Shown here piece after piece: positions 6,295 through 8,588 of a DNA stretch of 8,588 bases. The notes beneath the pieces were generated by a model. It ran no database searches, was not told the DNA's origin, and saw only the letters and a program-made list of their open reading frames with translations. This DNA comes from Deferribacteraceae bacterium. Its GTDB lineage: Bacteria > Chrysiogenota > Deferribacteres > Deferribacterales > JAISNW01. How positions within the stretch are numbered: the stretch's first letter is position 1; each line of letters starts with the position of its first letter. The stretch spans positions 1 through 8,588 of the forward strand of contig JAISNW010000255.1 of NCBI GenBank assembly GCA_031276055.1. Reading direction: 5' to 3'. The position numbers and the translations under genes are program-made.

Positions 6295-7293
6295 CTAATA
6301 ATAATGAAGCCCTACTCCTATCCACTGGACTCGCCTATCATACGCCCAACCGTCATCAAAACCATCATATACCTCGACGGCGGCTACGGCGTTTTTAACA
6401 AGCTCCAGCCCCACAAGGAAAGACCAACTTAAAATATACTTCGTCTCCTCTGAACCGTTTATATTCAGAGCGATAATGGTTTTCGGCACTGAAAGGTAGT
6501 CCGCTCTGATCTCTATCTCTGTGCCCAATTGAAACAACAACCTGCCGTAATCTGACGGGCGGGCGGAGACTATAAGCCCCGCCCCGCCGTATAAGCGGAA
6601 CCACTCGTTTGGTTCAAATGAGATGAGGGCATCCACCGCCTCATAGCCGATCTTAGCGCCTATAGAGCTGTCCAGTGTATTATTGTGGTAAAACCGCCCT
6701 GTAAGCGCTACAGGACCAAGAGCCGCCGTTATCGGTACTCCCCAGAAGAAATCGCTGTTTATTAAATCAAAGTTGAAATCATACAGATCAAAGAGGGAGA
6801 AAACCCCAGCTTGAACCCCCAGTTCAATGGGAACGCTCCCCTCTAAACCCATGCGGTATACAGAGAATGTTTTGCCTACATTTACGCCGAGAGCATTCTT
6901 TGTGCGATCTTTTTCTGTGTAGTATTGGTAGGTTAGGGAGAAGCTAGGCCAATGCCTATCCGCCCGAAGCGGTTTTATAAGAGATTCCCCTGGATAAACC
7001 CATATTCTGCGGAGAGTTTCCACCCGATCGTCATCGGTTAGGGTGATGCTTTTCACCCCATTAAGCTGCCCTATCTCATTTATTATCTCTTCATAGTTTT
7101 CATGGTTTGCAAAAGAGGCAGGAAGCAGCACATGCCCCCGCTGAACAACTGCTTTCACATCTGCGGCGTGTCTGCCTTTAAGAATTCCGCTGATATAGCC
7201 TGCAATAAAAAGGTCTTGCTCATCTAGGGTTGCGCCCCATAAGAATGGAGCAGCAGATAAGATGAATACAACAACGGCGGCTAATTTCCTCAT
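6295..7293 (-). CDS. Outer-membrane beta-barrel protein, BON-like N-terminus plus DUF1207
   Basis: A secreted protein of 332 residues. It begins with a signal peptide at about 1-21 (M-R-K-L-A, a hydrophobic run V-V-V-F-I-L, then L-W-G-A before T-L-D-E). Residues about 28-84 resemble a BON domain (G-Y-I-S-G-I... G-H-V-L-L-P-A-S... L-N-G-V-K-S-I), which usually acts in the periplasm or on membranes. From about residue 103 the sequence follows DUF1207 as I remember it: P-L-R-A-D, F-S-V-Y-R, G-V-F-S-L-F-D-L, L-I-N-S-D, G-R-F-Y-H, F-R-L-Y-G-G-A-G. The chain ends in G-L-H-Y-Y, an aromatic end typical of barrels inserted by BamA. ATG 7291-7293 is preferred over the TTG at 7348-7350 because GAGGGAG sits just upstream and the TTG overlaps the promoter's -35 box. 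It is the first gene of its unit. Function of DUF1207 proteins is not known to me. Confidence 0.83.
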   Translation of the reverse strand: MRKLAAVVVFILSAAPFLWGATLDEQDLFIAGYISGILKGRHAADVKAVVQRGHVLLPASFANHENYEEIINEIGQLNGVKSITLTDDDRVETLRRIWVYPGESLIKPLRADRHWPSFSLTYQYYTEKDRTKNALGVNVGKTFSVYRMGLEGSVPIELGVQAGVFSLFDLYDFNFDLINSDFFWGVPITAALGPVALTGRFYHNNTLDSSIGAKIGYEAVDALISFEPNEWFRLYGGAGLIVSARPSDYGRLLFQLGTEIEIRADYLSVPKTIIALNINGSEETKYILSWSFLVGLELVKNAVAAVEVYDGFDDGWAYDRRVQWIGVGLHYY

Positions 7294-7296
7294 AAT

Positions 7297-7303
7297 CTCC
7301 CTC
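7297..7303 (-). promoter_or_regulatory. Strong ribosome binding site that fixes the start of the outer-membrane protein
   Basis: GAGGGAG on the minus strand, three bases before the ATG at 7293 (about six counting from the GAGG core). Together with the signal peptide that begins at this ATG, it rules out the longer TTG-initiated reading. Confidence 0.75.
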
Positions 7304-7321
7304 AAGTTGTCAACAAGAGCT

Positions 7322-7350
7322 ATAATAGGGGAAATAATCTGTATAGTCAA
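7322..7350 (-). promoter_or_regulatory. Sigma70-type promoter of the outer-membrane protein operon
   Basis: On the minus strand TTGACT (7345-7350) is followed after exactly 17 bases by TATTAT (7322-7327). Transcription would start near 7315, leaving a leader of about 20 bases before the ATG at 7293. It is the best promoter match in the window and separates the haem genes from the downstream seven-gene unit. Confidence 0.75.
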
Positions 7351-7354
7351 GGTG

Positions 7355-7375
7355 AGAATAGAACCGCTCTACTCT
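7355..7375. repeat. Inverted repeat directly upstream of the operon promoter
   Basis: Arms AGAATAGA (7355-7362) and TCTACTCT (7368-7375) around a five-base loop ACCGC; seven of eight positions pair strictly, and the eighth pairs as G-U when read on the minus strand. It lies between hemH and the -35 box, ending four bases from it. No T-run follows on either strand, so it is a poor intrinsic terminator. It could be a transcript-end hairpin for hemH or a regulator site for the next operon; neither is shown. Confidence 0.4.
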
Positions 7376-7394
7376 AAATATTATCCAACCCCAC

Positions 7395-8366
7395 CTATTG
7401 AGTGCGTTGCAGCACGTCTGCCAAAACTTCTGCAAAATCTTCAGATGCGTTAAATACCTCCGCCCTTGCCATATTTAAGCCCGCCTTTTTTGCATACTGG
7501 TTGAGATCAACATCTATATCATACAGAGTTTCAATATGATCGTTAATAAAAGAGATAGGATAAACCACCACATCTTTTACCCCTTCCGCCGCCAATTGAG
7601 CAACTGCCTCGTGAGAGGTGGGTTTAAGCCACTTGGCAAAGCCTGTTCTGCTCTGAAAAGCTGTAGCCGCCCCGCAAGGTTTGAGCCTATCGCAGATGAA
7701 TTGAACGCTCTGTACAACCTGTTCCAGATACGGATCGCCGCTTTCAGCTAAACTCATAGGGATTGAATGGGCTGAAAAGAGGAGGTGGATATCTTTCATC
7801 TGCTTGCCTAATACCGCCGCGGCCGCCTCTATCCTCTTTGCAGCCGCCTCAATAAAAGCGGGGTGGGAGTAGTAATGGTCAATTTTTACTATCTTGTCAG
7901 AATATTCAGTAGGCAGCGCCTCCGCCGCCTTATAAAAGCGGTTAAAGGCAACTCCTGTGGTAGCGGCGCAATAGTGCGGGTATAGCGGTAAAAGATATAT
8001 CCGACGGTATTGCCCCTTTGAAAGGGCAATCTCTTTTACTGCATCTGTGATATAAGGGGGGGAGTAGCACATACCGATAAAACAATCAACGGTTCTTCCA
8101 ACGTTGCTCTCGTATATCTCTTTTAGCTTTATTAAAAGCTCTTGCGTCAGTTTAAATTGGGGAGAGCCGCCGCCCATCAAGCGATAACGAGGTTTTACCC
8201 GCTTTAGCCTCCGCTTTGCGATAAGGGGGGCTAGCTTCTTCTGCAAAAAAGCCCCTATATGAAAGTTTATCAACTCCTTGTCTGCAAAGAGGTTGGCTAG
8301 AAAAGGTTCAATGTCATCCTCGCGGGAAGGCCCACCCATGCCGAGCGCGATTAGGGCGTCTCTCAT
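7395..8366 (-). CDS. hemH: Ferrochelatase
   Basis: Inserts Fe2+ into the porphyrin ring at the end of haem synthesis, at the cytoplasmic face of the membrane. The 323 residues match the single-domain bacterial length. Key features are M-G-G-P at 10-13 (active-site face), K-L-A-P-L-I-A-K-R-R at 44-53, Y-R-L-M-G-G-G-S-P at 61-69, the metal-binding histidine H200 in F-S-A-H-S-I-P, G-D-P-Y at 210-213, and catalytic E279 in D-H-I-E-T-L-Y-D-I-D. These resemble the protoporphyrin-type enzymes of mitochondria and Gram-negative bacteria more than the coproporphyrin-type enzyme of Firmicutes, where the first motif differs. The ATG follows the hemE stop with no bases between (TAA-ATG), so translation is coupled. 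The C-terminus has no iron-sulphur cluster extension. No hemG or hemY gene follows within this window. Confidence 0.96.
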   Translation of the reverse strand: MRDALIALGMGGPSREDDIEPFLANLFADKELINFHIGAFLQKKLAPLIAKRRLKRVKPRYRLMGGGSPQFKLTQELLIKLKEIYESNVGRTVDCFIGMCYSPPYITDAVKEIALSKGQYRRIYLLPLYPHYCAATTGVAFNRFYKAAEALPTEYSDKIVKIDHYYSHPAFIEAAAKRIEAAAAVLGKQMKDIHLLFSAHSIPMSLAESGDPYLEQVVQSVQFICDRLKPCGAATAFQSRTGFAKWLKPTSHEAVAQLAAEGVKDVVVYPISFINDHIETLYDIDVDLNQYAKKAGLNMARAEVFNASEDFAEVLADVLQRTQ

Positions 8367-8588
8367 TTATCCGCCGTGGATATGCTGAACAAGGGTTTTT
8401 ATATTTTCGACAGGGGTGGCGGGCAGCACTCCATGCCCTAGATTGAATATATGCCCGCGGGGGAGGATTGCGCCCATAGCTAAGATATTATCCGCAGCTC
8501 TAATAACGGCGTCAGGGGTGGTTAGAAGGATAGCGGGATCAAGGTTGCCCTGCAGCACAAAATTTTTATCTAAAAGCTCATCAGCCAT
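8367..8588 (-). CDS. hemE: Uroporphyrinogen decarboxylase, C-terminal part (5' end beyond window)
   Basis: Decarboxylates the four acetate side chains of uroporphyrinogen III to give coproporphyrinogen III, in the cytoplasm. Only the last 73 codons are in the window; the methionine at the edge is internal, as full-length HemE is about 340-350 residues. The visible tail is characteristic: V-L-Q-G-N-L-D-P-A at 11-19, then a helix with L-A-M-G, and G-H-I-F-N-L-G-H-G-V-L-P at 45-56, followed by T-P-V-E-N-I. The order hemE then hemH, with the hemE stop touching the hemH start, shows they are one transcription unit. Nothing looks degraded in the visible part. Confidence 0.95.
   Translation of the reverse strand: MADELLDKNFVLQGNLDPAILLTTPDAVIRAADNILAMGAILPRGHIFNLGHGVLPATPVENIKTLVQHIHGG

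Noticed and set aside
6284..6325. Longer start (GTG at 6323-6325) for the hypothetical protein
   Set aside because: It would overlap the outer-membrane gene by 31 bases and adds 14 residues of no clear character; the ATG at 6283 fits the operon spacing better, although the ribosome binding site is weak.
7294..7350. Longer TTG start (7348-7350) for the outer-membrane protein
   Set aside because: It overlaps the -35 box and would put 19 residues before an otherwise well-formed signal peptide with a strong ribosome binding site.
1..8588. CRISPR arrays, tRNA or rRNA genes, insertion sequences, integrases, replication origins
   Set aside because: No repeat-spacer pattern, cloverleaf, transposase or recombinase frame, or iteron cluster was visible on either strand.

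Overview
This window comes from a Gram-negative-type bacterium of moderate GC content; I estimate mid to upper 40s percent by eye and did not compute it. The evidence is an outer-membrane beta-barrel protein with a signal peptide, a c-di-GMP-binding PilZ protein and haem genes in the order hemE-hemH. I cannot assign a phylum. Every gene I can support lies on the minus strand, so transcription runs from high to low coordinates. The window cuts two genes: hemE at the right edge, where its 5' part is missing, and proB at the left edge, where its 3' part is missing.

In transcription order the layout has three blocks. (1) Haem block: the hemE C-terminus, whose stop directly abuts the start of hemH. 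(2) A seven-gene unit behind a good sigma70-type promoter (7322-7350): an outer-membrane protein (BON-like region plus DUF1207), an unrecognised 288-residue protein, a nitronate monooxygenase-like FMN enzyme, a PilZ protein, a STAS-domain anti-anti-sigma-type protein, rlmN, and a HinfI/CcrM-type adenine-N6 methyltransferase. Gaps are 9 to 14 bases or short overlaps, so co-transcription is likely. (3) A DtxR/MntR-type metalloregulator with its own probable promoter, followed 15 bases later by proB (glutamate 5-kinase).

The observation most worth checking is around the methyltransferase. It sits directly after rlmN. Just past its end, overlapping its last codons, is a 43-codon reading frame ending in A-A-C-G-Q-L-S-G, which looks like the conserved C-terminal cysteine motif of RlmN. 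The two ACGQL-coding sites share an exact 14-base direct repeat (792-805 and 1986-1999) in the same codon phase. This suggests that the methyltransferase entered at the 3' end of rlmN and left a displaced tail behind, much as integrating elements rebuild the 3' end of a target gene. No integrase, restriction enzyme, tRNA, CRISPR array or insertion sequence is visible.

Functionally the window mixes housekeeping steps (haem, proline, rRNA/tRNA methylation) with envelope and signalling genes (outer-membrane protein, PilZ, STAS) whose shared role cannot be read from sequence alone.
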